A model generated the notes under the pieces. The model had not been told where the DNA came from. It made no database searches and was given only the letters and a program-made list of their open reading frames with translations. The translations under genes were made by a program, and so were the position numbers. Of a stretch of DNA of 64,000 nt, positions 52,496-60,058 are shown piece by piece. This stretch comes from Pontibacter sp. E15-1 (GTDB lineage Bacteria; Bacteroidota; Bacteroidia; Cytophagales; Hymenobacteraceae), in the NCBI RefSeq assembly GCF_022601975.1, contig NZ_JAKVIR010000026.1, positions 1 through 64,000 on the forward strand, in the 5' to 3' direction. Positions within the stretch are counted from its first letter, which is position 1. Every line of letters begins with the position of its first letter.

Positions 52496-53566
52496 TTAAA
52501 ACTGCGCCTCCAGTCTTTTCTGCGAGGCGGCCATGAGGTTGCAAAGTTTCAGGAGCACACGGGCACCCACGTTTCCGTTCCACTCGCTGTCGCCGGGCGC
52601 CACTTCGCACAGGTCGAATCCAATGATCTCGCGGCCCGACTTTACCAGTTGCTTGATCAGGAACATGGCCTGCTCAAACTCCAGCCCACCGGGCACCGGG
52701 GTGCCGGTGGCAGGGCACAGCTTCGGGTCCAGCCCGTCGATGTCGAAGCTGATGTATACCTTCTGAGGCAGCTGGGCGATGATTTTCTTGCACTCTTTCT
52801 TCCAGCTGTCGCCGCCATACATGTTCTCTTTAAGCACCGCGTCATAAAAGATCGTGACACGTCCGTTGGATTGCTCGGCCAGCTCGGCCTCCGCCTGGCA
52901 AATATCCCGGATACCCACCTGCACCAGCTTCTTCACCTGTGGCAGTTTAAGGGCGTTGTACATGATGGAGGCGTGGGAAAACGCAAAGCCTTCGTAGGCC
53001 TCGCGCAAATCGGCGTGTGCGTCTATCTGCAGGATACCGTATTCCTCATGCTTGTCGGCCAGCGCGTGCATCAGACCGAGCGGGGTGCTGTGGTCGCCGC
53101 CCAGCACGCCAACCAGTTTGCCCTGCTCCAGGTAGTTCAGTGCTTTTTGCTTCAGCCACTGCAGGAACTCCTGCCCCTTTTGGGTTACCTCTGCTGGCAG
53201 GTTTTCAAACTGTGCAGTATCCTCCTCGGGGCTTCCGGCCTCCAGCCATTTGATGTAGGCCTCGGCCTTGTCGCGCAGCATGTTGCTCGTCGCTGCCCAC
53301 TCCTCCGAAATCTCCTCCATCGCGATGCCCAGTTTCCAGGCGTCTTTGATGTGTGGCTCGTAAAGGTCCAGCTGCGGGGAGGCGTCTTTCACGGCCTGTG
53401 GGCCCTGTGCTGTTCCGGCGCTGTAAGAAACGGTCACTTCCCAGGGTGTGGGAATGATTACGACCTCCGACTCATCGATGGTAAAAGGCAAACCAAATAG
53501 GCCACCGCTGCTGTCCCCGACTCCGTTTGGGTCGAAGCTGGCAATCTTCTGCTCTTTGCTATTCAT
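52496..53566 (-). CDS. Agmatinase/arginase-family ureohydrolase
   Basis: A 356-residue Mn-dependent ureohydrolase that removes urea from agmatine or a related guanidine. The metal ligands are H159 (GGDHS), D182/H184/D186 (DAHAD) and D275/D277 (SFDID). It is longer than typical SpeB (about 300 aa) because of a helical insertion at about 85-145. It starts 22 bases after the speD-speE fusion, so the two are co-transcribed; the product could be putrescine from agmatine, or spermidine from aminopropylagmatine. Substrate is inferred from context. ATG 53566 is preferred over an upstream start overlapping the fusion gene. Confidence 0.88.
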   Translation of the reverse strand: MNSKEQKIASFDPNGVGDSSGGLFGLPFTIDESEVVIIPTPWEVTVSYSAGTAQGPQAVKDASPQLDLYEPHIKDAWKLGIAMEEISEEWAATSNMLRDKAEAYIKWLEAGSPEEDTAQFENLPAEVTQKGQEFLQWLKQKALNYLEQGKLVGVLGGDHSTPLGLMHALADKHEEYGILQIDAHADLREAYEGFAFSHASIMYNALKLPQVKKLVQVGIRDICQAEAELAEQSNGRVTIFYDAVLKENMYGGDSWKKECKKIIAQLPQKVYISFDIDGLDPKLCPATGTPVPGGLEFEQAMFLIKQLVKSGREIIGFDLCEVAPGDSEWNGNVGARVLLKLCNLMAASQKRLEAQF

Positions 53567-53588
53567 CTCTTGATTTTGCAGTATATAC

Positions 53589-54890
53589 TTAGCGTGCGTT
53601 TTCAGTTCCGCTGGCAAGCAGGCCTTTCACGAAATTCGGAAGGGCAAAGGCCGCCGCATGGATTTCTTCATTATAATACTTCAGGCCTTCGCGCTGTGCG
53701 AACTTCTCAGCCGCCTCCCGGTCGAAACGCAACGGATGCGAGTTGCCTTTTGAGGAATAGGAAAAGCTCCAGGTGCCCGTAGGGTATGTCGGGATGGCCG
53801 CCAGGTAGCAATGCACGTTCTGCTGCCCGAAAATCTGCTTGTAGGTGTCGTATATCTCCACAAACACGCCGCTGTTAAAGCGCGGCGACTCCGACTGTGT
53901 CACCATCACGCCATCCGGGGTAAGGCAGCGGTGTACCTGGCTGTAGAACTCGGCGGTGAACAGGCCCTCACCCGGCCCAACAGGGTCGGCAGAGTCCACG
54001 ATGATCAGGTCGTAGCGGCTGTCCTCGCATTCGTTGATGTACTTGATGCCGTCTTCCACCAGCAGGTTCAGGCGGGGGTTGCCAAAAGCTACGGCCGTTT
54101 CGGGCAGGTGCAGCTTGCAGGCCTCAATCACCAGTGCGTCGATCTCGACCAGCGTTACTTCCTCCAGCTGCCCGTGGCGCAGCAGTTCGCGCACCGTACC
54201 GCCGTCGCCGCCTCCGATTACGAGCGCGCGCCTGGCTTTGGTATGGCTGAACATGGGCACATGCGTGATCATCTCGTGGTACACGTACTCATCCTTCTGC
54301 GTGCACATCACCATACCGTCCAGGGTCAGCATGTTGCCATAAGCCAGCGTCTCGAACACCTCTACGCGCTGGTAGGGCGAGTCTTTTTTGTAAAGCTGGT
54401 TCCCGCTGTGCTTCAGGGAAAGGGCGATATTCTCGTCGCGTTCCGTAAACCACACATCGCGCGTGATGGTGCCTACCTCCTCGTCTGGCTTCGGCGACAC
54501 GTCGCGCAACGACTCGAGGTTGAACTCATTCCGCTTCAGCAGGCTCAGCTGGCCCCGGCGCAGCTCCATCGACGAGCCGTGCCCGGCCTCAAAAGCCTCT
54601 TTCAGGTAGTTATAGGATACCCACGGGTCGACCGAGTCGCCGCAGGTAAACAGGTCTACGGCCGCGTAACCGTACTCCGGCCAGGTATGAATCGCCAGGT
54701 GGCTCTCCTGTATCACCACTACCCCGGATACACCGTAGGGCGAAAAGTGGTGAAAGGTGCTGTTGATCACCGTGGCCCCGGCTGTTTCGGCAGCGGCGAC
54801 CATGCTGTTCTCTATATGCACAACATCGTTCATCAGCTCCGGCGAGCAATCATAAAACTCTACTAAAATGTGTCTACCTAAAGCGTTCAT
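53589..54890 (-). CDS. Fused S-adenosylmethionine decarboxylase - spermidine synthase (SpeD-SpeE)
   Basis: A 433-residue two-domain protein for spermidine synthesis. Residues 1-115 are a prokaryotic AdoMet decarboxylase: the self-cleavage site E62-S63 lies in VVVIQESHLAIHTWPEYGYA and the catalytic Cys is C83 in FTCGD. About 30 linker residues follow. From 145 on it is an aminopropyltransferase: YVYHEMITHVP, SAM-binding VIGGGDGGTVREL (225-237), D299 in IIVDSADPVGPG. Decarboxylated AdoMet made by the first half can feed the second. ATG 54890 is chosen over an upstream open start with a different composition. Operon with the ureohydrolase. Confidence 0.93.
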   Translation of the reverse strand: MNALGRHILVEFYDCSPELMNDVVHIENSMVAAAETAGATVINSTFHHFSPYGVSGVVVIQESHLAIHTWPEYGYAAVDLFTCGDSVDPWVSYNYLKEAFEAGHGSSMELRRGQLSLLKRNEFNLESLRDVSPKPDEEVGTITRDVWFTERDENIALSLKHSGNQLYKKDSPYQRVEVFETLAYGNMLTLDGMVMCTQKDEYVYHEMITHVPMFSHTKARRALVIGGGDGGTVRELLRHGQLEEVTLVEIDALVIEACKLHLPETAVAFGNPRLNLLVEDGIKYINECEDSRYDLIIVDSADPVGPGEGLFTAEFYSQVHRCLTPDGVMVTQSESPRFNSGVFVEIYDTYKQIFGQQNVHCYLAAIPTYPTGTWSFSYSSKGNSHPLRFDREAAEKFAQREGLKYYNEEIHAAAFALPNFVKGLLASGTENAR

Positions 54891-55050
54891 CAATGGGTAT
54901 GAAAGGTTAAAATTTAAAAAGAAGGTAAAAAAACGAAATCCGCGGCTATAATCAAAAGCCTGGGCGCAATACAAGGGTATACTGCTTTGCTTGCCAATGT
55001 GTTAATATTTATACCTGCCAGCCAGTTGGCGCTGGTTCCGCCTGGGCGAA

Positions 55051-55323
55051 TTATGCCGCTGGCAGCTCCTGCCGCACTATTTCCGGCACCTTATACTCCC
55101 CCGCCAGATCCTCAAAAACATCGAAGGCGGTAAACTCTTTGAGAAGGTTGAAGCGGGCCACGTGGCAGATCAGGAACAGCTCCGTCTTCGTGAAACTGGC
55201 CTTGGTGACGAAGCTGTAGTACTCGCCCTCATCACCGGTCTCGGAGCGGTAGCGCTGGATGCGTTTGAACAGCACGCTGAGGTTTTTGAGGTATGGGTTG
55301 AGGCTGGTCTGGTAAAAGGAAGA
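55051..55323 (-). pseudogene. Probable 3' remnant of a phage-abortive-infection-like gene
   Basis: From 55275 (a GTG) about 74 residues are readable, and the frame stays open and protein-like upstream to about 55323 (YHSSFYQTSLNPYLKNL) before a stop a few codons further. The part after it (KRIQRYR, SFVTKASFTKTELFLICHVARF) weakly resembles the C-terminal region of putative phage abortive infection proteins. No good start or N-terminal domain exists; upstream is dispersed-repeat sequence. A decayed gene is the best reading, but a small independent gene is not excluded. Confidence 0.4.
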
Positions 55324-55385
55324 GTGGTAGGTGAACTTGAACGCGGGAATATAGCGGTAATATCAAGATTTGGGGCTCCTTCATT

Positions 55386-55454
55386 TCATAGCCTGCTTTG
55401 CGCTCCACGCCTGGGGTAGGGGCCCTTCTTCAGCTGGGGCGCGTTTTCCGGCTC
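55386..55454 (+). repeat. 69-bp dispersed repeat, copy B
   Basis: Nearly identical to 25192-25260, in the same orientation, from TCATAGCCTGCTTTGCGCTC to about GGCTC. It lies between the gene remnant and cheC. The rest of 55276-55563 is GC-rich and without a gene I can support. Confidence 0.8.
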
Positions 55455-55563
55455 TGTGCCGTGTCTCTTTGCTCGCTGCGCAATGCCTCTCTCCATTCGG
55501 CACCGTTTCGACTTTGGCATGTATGACGGGGGCTTGCTGGGGCTGTGCGAACGGAGCGGAACG

Positions 55564-56247
55564 CTATTCTTTTTCCGTCAGGTTGTTGTGGCCCAGCTCA
55601 AACGAGCGGATAATGCCCAGTATCTTTAATAGTGTGTTGGTGTCGAAAAAAAGCAACAGCGGCAACTCCACGCTCTTGGAGTTGTGCGTAAACCGGGTAA
55701 CGACCGTGAACACAAGCGGTTGGAAAAGAGGGTGTTGCACCAGTATCCCTTTCAGGGAATCGGCAATGTGGCTTTTGGGGGCTTTGGGAGGAGAACCGTA
55801 GATGCTGGACTTGAGGATGTTGGCCAGCTGCGTAACGAGCGCCCCCGTGATGATGTTGCTGATCTCCAGCAGCAGCGACTCCTGCATGACCGACAGTTCC
55901 CCGCGCTGCACATCCAGCATGCTCAGGCATATTTCGGAGAGGCGCACAATGTGCTCGTCGGAGAAAAGCATGAGGGTTGCCCCGTTGAAGTCGCCTTTGA
56001 TGTCGGATTGGATGATCGTGTGCGTGCCCTCGTACTTTGAAACCAGCAGCAACAGGTCTTTAACCTCAATCAGCGTGATGTCCGGCACTTTCAGCAGTAC
56101 CTTGTCCTTAGCGATGGAGGCAAAGGAGTCTGCGGCCCGGGCAAGCCCGATGTTCAGGATCTCCTTGATTATGTCCCGTTCAAGCTCCGTAATATGAGGT
56201 TCAGTCGTCATCTTTTTGGCGTTTGTGTTAGTCGCATCCGTCTCCAT
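55564..56247 (-). CDS. cheC: CheC-like chemotaxis phosphatase
   Basis: A 227-residue protein with two copies of the CheC/CheX active-site pattern: DIIKEILNIGLARAADS near residue 25 and SLLLEISNIITGALV near residue 124, each with the conserved Glu and Asn. CheC-type proteins dephosphorylate CheY-P. Its start is one base from the cheA stop, so it ends the che operon. The N-terminal 20 residues are Thr/Asn-rich and probably flexible. No CheD gene is adjacent. Confidence 0.85.
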   Translation of the reverse strand: METDATNTNAKKMTTEPHITELERDIIKEILNIGLARAADSFASIAKDKVLLKVPDITLIEVKDLLLLVSKYEGTHTIIQSDIKGDFNGATLMLFSDEHIVRLSEICLSMLDVQRGELSVMQESLLLEISNIITGALVTQLANILKSSIYGSPPKAPKSHIADSLKGILVQHPLFQPLVFTVVTRFTHNSKSVELPLLLFFDTNTLLKILGIIRSFELGHNNLTEKE

Positions 56248-56248
56248 T

Positions 56249-57886
56249 TTACTGCCTTCTGTTCATGAAATACCGCGTGGTGGCAGGCACATCCAGCACC
56301 AAGCATACTTTGCCGGTGCCTAACAGGGTCACCCCCCCGTAGAGGTCGATCCGATCCAGCGGCTTGCTCATGGGCTTCACCACGATATCCTGCTGCCTGT
56401 ACAGTTTATCTACAATCAATCCGAGCTTCCGGTTGTTGTAGGCTACCACCACAATGTTTTGCACCTGCCCCTTCAGGCGGTCCTTGTCGCCGAGCCGCAT
56501 GTCTGCCTCATCGGCGTTCAGGAGCTCGTGCAGGTATACCACCGTTACGTTTTCGCCCTTCAGGTTGGCGATCATCACTTCCCCTATCTCATGGATCTCA
56601 TCCTTGTCCAGGGCAACCACCTGCTGGGTATGAATCAGTGGGATGGCATAGAAAATCTCATCCACCTCAAAGAGCAGCGCCCCTTTCACGGCGATAGAGG
56701 TGGGCAGCAGCATCGTGAAAGTGGTGCCCCGCCCCTTCTCAGAGTCCACTGTCAGGCGGCCCCCAATCGAGTCAATGGCGTTTTTCACGACATCCAGCCC
56801 CACTCCGCGCCCAGAGAACTCTGTTACTTCCCTGGCGGTGGAGAAGCCGGGCTCAAACAGGAAAGACAGTACTTCCGCATCCGTCAGCCCCTTGGCCACG
56901 TCGGCCGTTACCAGCTGCCTTTCCACGGCGGTCCGCTTTATCTGCTTAAAGTCCATGCCGCTGCCATCGTCTGTCAGCTCGATCAATACATTCTCCCGGT
57001 CGCTTTGTGCACTCATGCGCAGCTTCCCGGCGCGTGGCTTTCCTTTCCGTTCTCTTTCCGCGGGCAGCTCCAGGCCATGCGTCACGGCGTTGCGCACCAG
57101 GTGCAGCAGCGAGTCCGTCATGATTTGCAGGATATTCCGGTCAATCTGGATATCCTGCCCCGACAGGGTCAGGTCAACTTCTTTTTTCTCGGCGGTGGCG
57201 ATGTCGCGCACAATGCGCGGAAATTTGTTGAACAGCGACCCTATGTTTACCAGCCGCGCATCCATCACACTGTACTGCAGGTCCTCCGTGATGCGGTACA
57301 GGTGCGAGCTCACTGCCTTCAACTCGTTGCTACCCAACTCCTTGCTGAGCGACAGGATGCGGTCACGGTCGATCATCAGCTCCCCCACCAGGTTCATTAG
57401 GTGGTCCAGCTTCTTAATCTGAATGTATACCAGTTCGGAGAGCGACAGGTTTTTGGAACTGCTGTACTTTTGCACCTTTGCCAGCTCGATCGTGCTCTCA
57501 GAGAGGTTCTCCACAATGATGTCGAGGTTGCGCAGCAGCACCGGGTCCGGCTCTTTCTCCTCGTCTTTGTCGATGGCCGAGATCAGCTCGCCCAGCAGGT
57601 CAATGCCATCGAAGAGCACTGTTACCACCTCATCGCTGAATGAAAGCTCCTTGCTGCGGACCAGGCTAAAGGCCGTTTCCAGCTTATGCGACACATCCGA
57701 GATATGGAGGTAGCCGATGGCCTTGGAGTTTGCCTTCAGGTTGTGGAGCAGGCGAAACACCTCTGCCAGCGTGCGCTCATCGTCCGGCTGCTTCTCCAGA
57801 GTGCTGATGTGCCTGTTCAGCGCATCATAGTACTCCAGGGCTTCGGCAATGAATATTTCTTTGTACTCCTGTTCTCTTGATTTCAT
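56249..57886 (-). CDS. cheA: Chemotaxis histidine kinase CheA
   Basis: A 545-residue kinase. P1 HPt with phospho-acceptor H48 in RLLHNLKANSKAIG; no P2 domain is evident; dimerisation P3 around 170-240; HATPase with LVRNAVTHGLELPAERE (N box), DDGSGMD (G1) and GRGVGLDVVKNAI (G2); CheW-like P5 from about 400 to the end. It overlaps cheB by four bases (ATGA). It would pass phosphate to the CheY and CheB encoded beside it. Confidence 0.95.
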   Translation of the reverse strand: MKSREQEYKEIFIAEALEYYDALNRHISTLEKQPDDERTLAEVFRLLHNLKANSKAIGYLHISDVSHKLETAFSLVRSKELSFSDEVVTVLFDGIDLLGELISAIDKDEEKEPDPVLLRNLDIIVENLSESTIELAKVQKYSSSKNLSLSELVYIQIKKLDHLMNLVGELMIDRDRILSLSKELGSNELKAVSSHLYRITEDLQYSVMDARLVNIGSLFNKFPRIVRDIATAEKKEVDLTLSGQDIQIDRNILQIMTDSLLHLVRNAVTHGLELPAERERKGKPRAGKLRMSAQSDRENVLIELTDDGSGMDFKQIKRTAVERQLVTADVAKGLTDAEVLSFLFEPGFSTAREVTEFSGRGVGLDVVKNAIDSIGGRLTVDSEKGRGTTFTMLLPTSIAVKGALLFEVDEIFYAIPLIHTQQVVALDKDEIHEIGEVMIANLKGENVTVVYLHELLNADEADMRLGDKDRLKGQVQNIVVVAYNNRKLGLIVDKLYRQQDIVVKPMSKPLDRIDLYGGVTLLGTGKVCLVLDVPATTRYFMNRRQ

Positions 57887-59019
57887 GCTACGCTGTCCGT
57901 TGCGCTGATCTGTTGCTTGCCAGCCACATACCTGTTCAGGAAATGCGCTATATCTGCCAGGGGCAGCACTTTATCAATATGTCCGCTCTCGATGGCGGAT
58001 TTGGCCATTCCATATATCGTGGAGGATTCCTCGTCCTGCGCGAGCGTCAGTCCGCCTTTGCCCTGTATATGGGCGGCCCCCTCGGTGCCATCCTTGCCCA
58101 TACCCGTCAGGATCACGCCGATCTGGTGTGGTACTGCGCTCTCGCTTACTGATTTCATGAGCAGGTCCACCGACGGCAGGTCATAGGTAGCTGTTTCTTC
58201 GCTTGAGAAGGCAATACTGAGCATGGACTTGTTGCCCATTGTGGAGCGCACCACCATGTTGCGCCCACCAGGTGCCACGATGACCTGCCTCTTTTTCAGC
58301 ATCAGCCCTTCGTAGCCCTCCTGTACCTCCAGTCCGGTATGGTCCTGCAGCCGCTGCGCATACGTGTTCGTGAAGCTCTGTGGCAGGTGCAGCGCTACCA
58401 GCACGGTGGCCTCCAGATCGGTGGCCAATTGCGCAATGACTTTCTCTATGGCCTGGGTGCCGCCTGTGGAGGCCCCGATCACGACAATCGTGTCTGTCGT
58501 ATTCTGGCGTTTGCCCTGCCGTGATTTTAGCGGAAGCTCATGTATAACCTGCTGCCACAGGCGCTGACGGTGCTCTCCCTCCGCAGGGTCATACGCGCGC
58601 ACAGCGAGTATCTTCTCCACGATCTCCGCAGCCATACCCCTATAGTTTATATAGTGGCCTTTGCCCGGTTTAATAACCACTCCATACACGCCCAGCTCTA
58701 TGGCCTGTTGCATCAGCTCCAACGTAAGCTGCTCTTGCAGTACCAGCAGCAGCACAAATGCTGGCTGCTCGCTGAAGATCCGCTTTAGTGTGAGCAGTTG
58801 CGCATTGCCTGGCAGGTCATGGTCCAGCAGCACGACATCGGCCCGCTCTCGCTGCAGTTGCAGCAGCAGGTCATCGCTGGTGGCGGCTTTGCCCGCCACC
58901 AGCAAGCCGGGCGCATCCCGGATGATGTCCTCCAGCACCGATCGGGCGTATGTGCCTTCCTCGGCCACCATGACCTTTAACTCCTTTTCTTCTTCTCCCT
59001 GCACTCTCATTCTCAGCAC
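57883..59019 (-). CDS. cheB: Chemotaxis methylesterase CheB with receiver domain
   Basis: A 378-residue response-regulator methylesterase. The receiver domain (14-135) keeps the phospho-Asp D66 in LLDHDLP and K117 in VIKP, but the acidic pair is Glu-Glu rather than Asp-Asp. The esterase domain has S184 in IGASTGGTQA, H211 in VALHLPQSF and D310 in LTGMGKDGTEG. Demethylates receptor glutamates. A partner methyltransferase CheR is not in the window. The first residues are charged (QGEEEKEL); start among three close Met. Confidence 0.93.
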   Translation of the reverse strand: MLRMRVQGEEEKELKVMVAEEGTYARSVLEDIIRDAPGLLVAGKAATSDDLLLQLQRERADVVLLDHDLPGNAQLLTLKRIFSEQPAFVLLLVLQEQLTLELMQQAIELGVYGVVIKPGKGHYINYRGMAAEIVEKILAVRAYDPAEGEHRQRLWQQVIHELPLKSRQGKRQNTTDTIVVIGASTGGTQAIEKVIAQLATDLEATVLVALHLPQSFTNTYAQRLQDHTGLEVQEGYEGLMLKKRQVIVAPGGRNMVVRSTMGNKSMLSIAFSSEETATYDLPSVDLLMKSVSESAVPHQIGVILTGMGKDGTEGAAHIQGKGGLTLAQDEESSTIYGMAKSAIESGHIDKVLPLADIAHFLNRYVAGKQQISATDSVA

Positions 59020-59052
59020 GAAACGCTATGCGTACAACACATGGCGGCGCTT

Positions 59053-59424
59053 TTATTTAGCTTCTTCTGATAATACCTGGCTGACAACCTCCAGCACTTT
59101 TTCCTCTGAGAACGGCTTCACGATGTAAGCCTTGGCCCCATATTCCATGGCCTCATTCACGATGACCTCCTGGCCTACGGCGCTCACAATTATCACTTTC
59201 ATGTCCGGCTGGTCTGCCTTTATGCCTTTGAGCACGTCCAGCCCGGTGTTGTCCGGAAGGATCACGTCAAGCGTTATCAGGTCCGGGGTGGTTTCCTTGG
59301 CCAGCTCGAGGGCAGTCTGACCATTGGGGGCCTCTCCTACTACTTCGTAACCCGCGTCTGTCAGCATGTTCTTCAACATGGTGCGCATGTAGAAAGAATC
59401 ATCTACGATCAATATTCTTTTCAT
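59053..59424 (-). CDS. cheY: Chemotaxis response regulator CheY
   Basis: A 123-residue stand-alone receiver: D8-D9 acidic pair, phospho-acceptor D53 in LITLDVILPD, S81 and K103 (YIVKPFSE) in the switch. No output domain, so it would act by binding a motor or other target. In Bacteroidota such targets may be gliding or pilus parts rather than a flagellar motor; that is an inference. Spacing of 33-34 bases to neighbours on both sides. Confidence 0.94.
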   Translation of the reverse strand: MKRILIVDDSFYMRTMLKNMLTDAGYEVVGEAPNGQTALELAKETTPDLITLDVILPDNTGLDVLKGIKADQPDMKVIIVSAVGQEVIVNEAMEYGAKAYIVKPFSEEKVLEVVSQVLSEEAK

Positions 59425-59458
59425 ACTTTTATAAAGTAGCGTTTATGTATAATTTGCT

Positions 59459-60058
59459 CTATTCAGTCAACTCACTAATCTCATCCTGGGTCAGTATCTT
59501 GTACATGTCCAGCACCACAATCAGGCGGTCGCTCGTTTTGGCCAGGCCTTCAATAAAGTTTTCATTGATGTTCACGGCCTGCAGCAATGCAGGTGCCCTG
59601 TCGATCTTAGACACCGCCAGGTTCAGGGATTGTGGCATCTCTTTCACTGCTACCCCTATGCTGTAATCTCTGGCCTCGATCACGAGGGTATACGTGATGT
59701 TGGGGTTACTGTCCTCCGTCAATGGAGCGGGTTTGATGTGGAACCGGTCTTCCAGGTCCATGATCGCGATGATGTCACCGCGTATGTTCGCCACCCCTTT
59801 CACAAAATGGGGCGTCCGGGGCATGCGGGTGATCGCCGGGGTAACGGTCACTTCCTTCACCTGCTCAATCCGGATGGCGTAACTCTCCACGCCCAGCTTG
59901 AACACGATGAGGTGGATCATTTGCTCGCTTTCCTGCTGCCCCTCGGCTTGCGGCCTTTCCTGCGGGGATGCCGCGCCGCCAGACATTGATGCCGGTGTTT
60001 TGCCGGTACCCAGGCCAGGCGCGGCCGCAGTGTTGTCTGTCTTGGTTTGCTTCGCCAT
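59459..60058 (-). CDS. cheW: Chemotaxis coupling protein CheW
   Basis: A 199-residue adaptor linking receptor and CheA. The CheW SH3-like domain starts near residue 47 (IHLIVFKLGVESYAIRIEQV), with KGVANIRGDIIAIMDLEDRF as the family block. The first 45 residues are Gly/Pro/Gln/Ala-rich and probably disordered, longer than in most CheW. Its ATG overlaps the stop of the receptor gene (TAATG), consistent with translational coupling. Confidence 0.92.
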   Translation of the reverse strand: MAKQTKTDNTAAAPGLGTGKTPASMSGGAASPQERPQAEGQQESEQMIHLIVFKLGVESYAIRIEQVKEVTVTPAITRMPRTPHFVKGVANIRGDIIAIMDLEDRFHIKPAPLTEDSNPNITYTLVIEARDYSIGVAVKEMPQSLNLAVSKIDRAPALLQAVNINENFIEGLAKTSDRLIVVLDMYKILTQDEISELTE

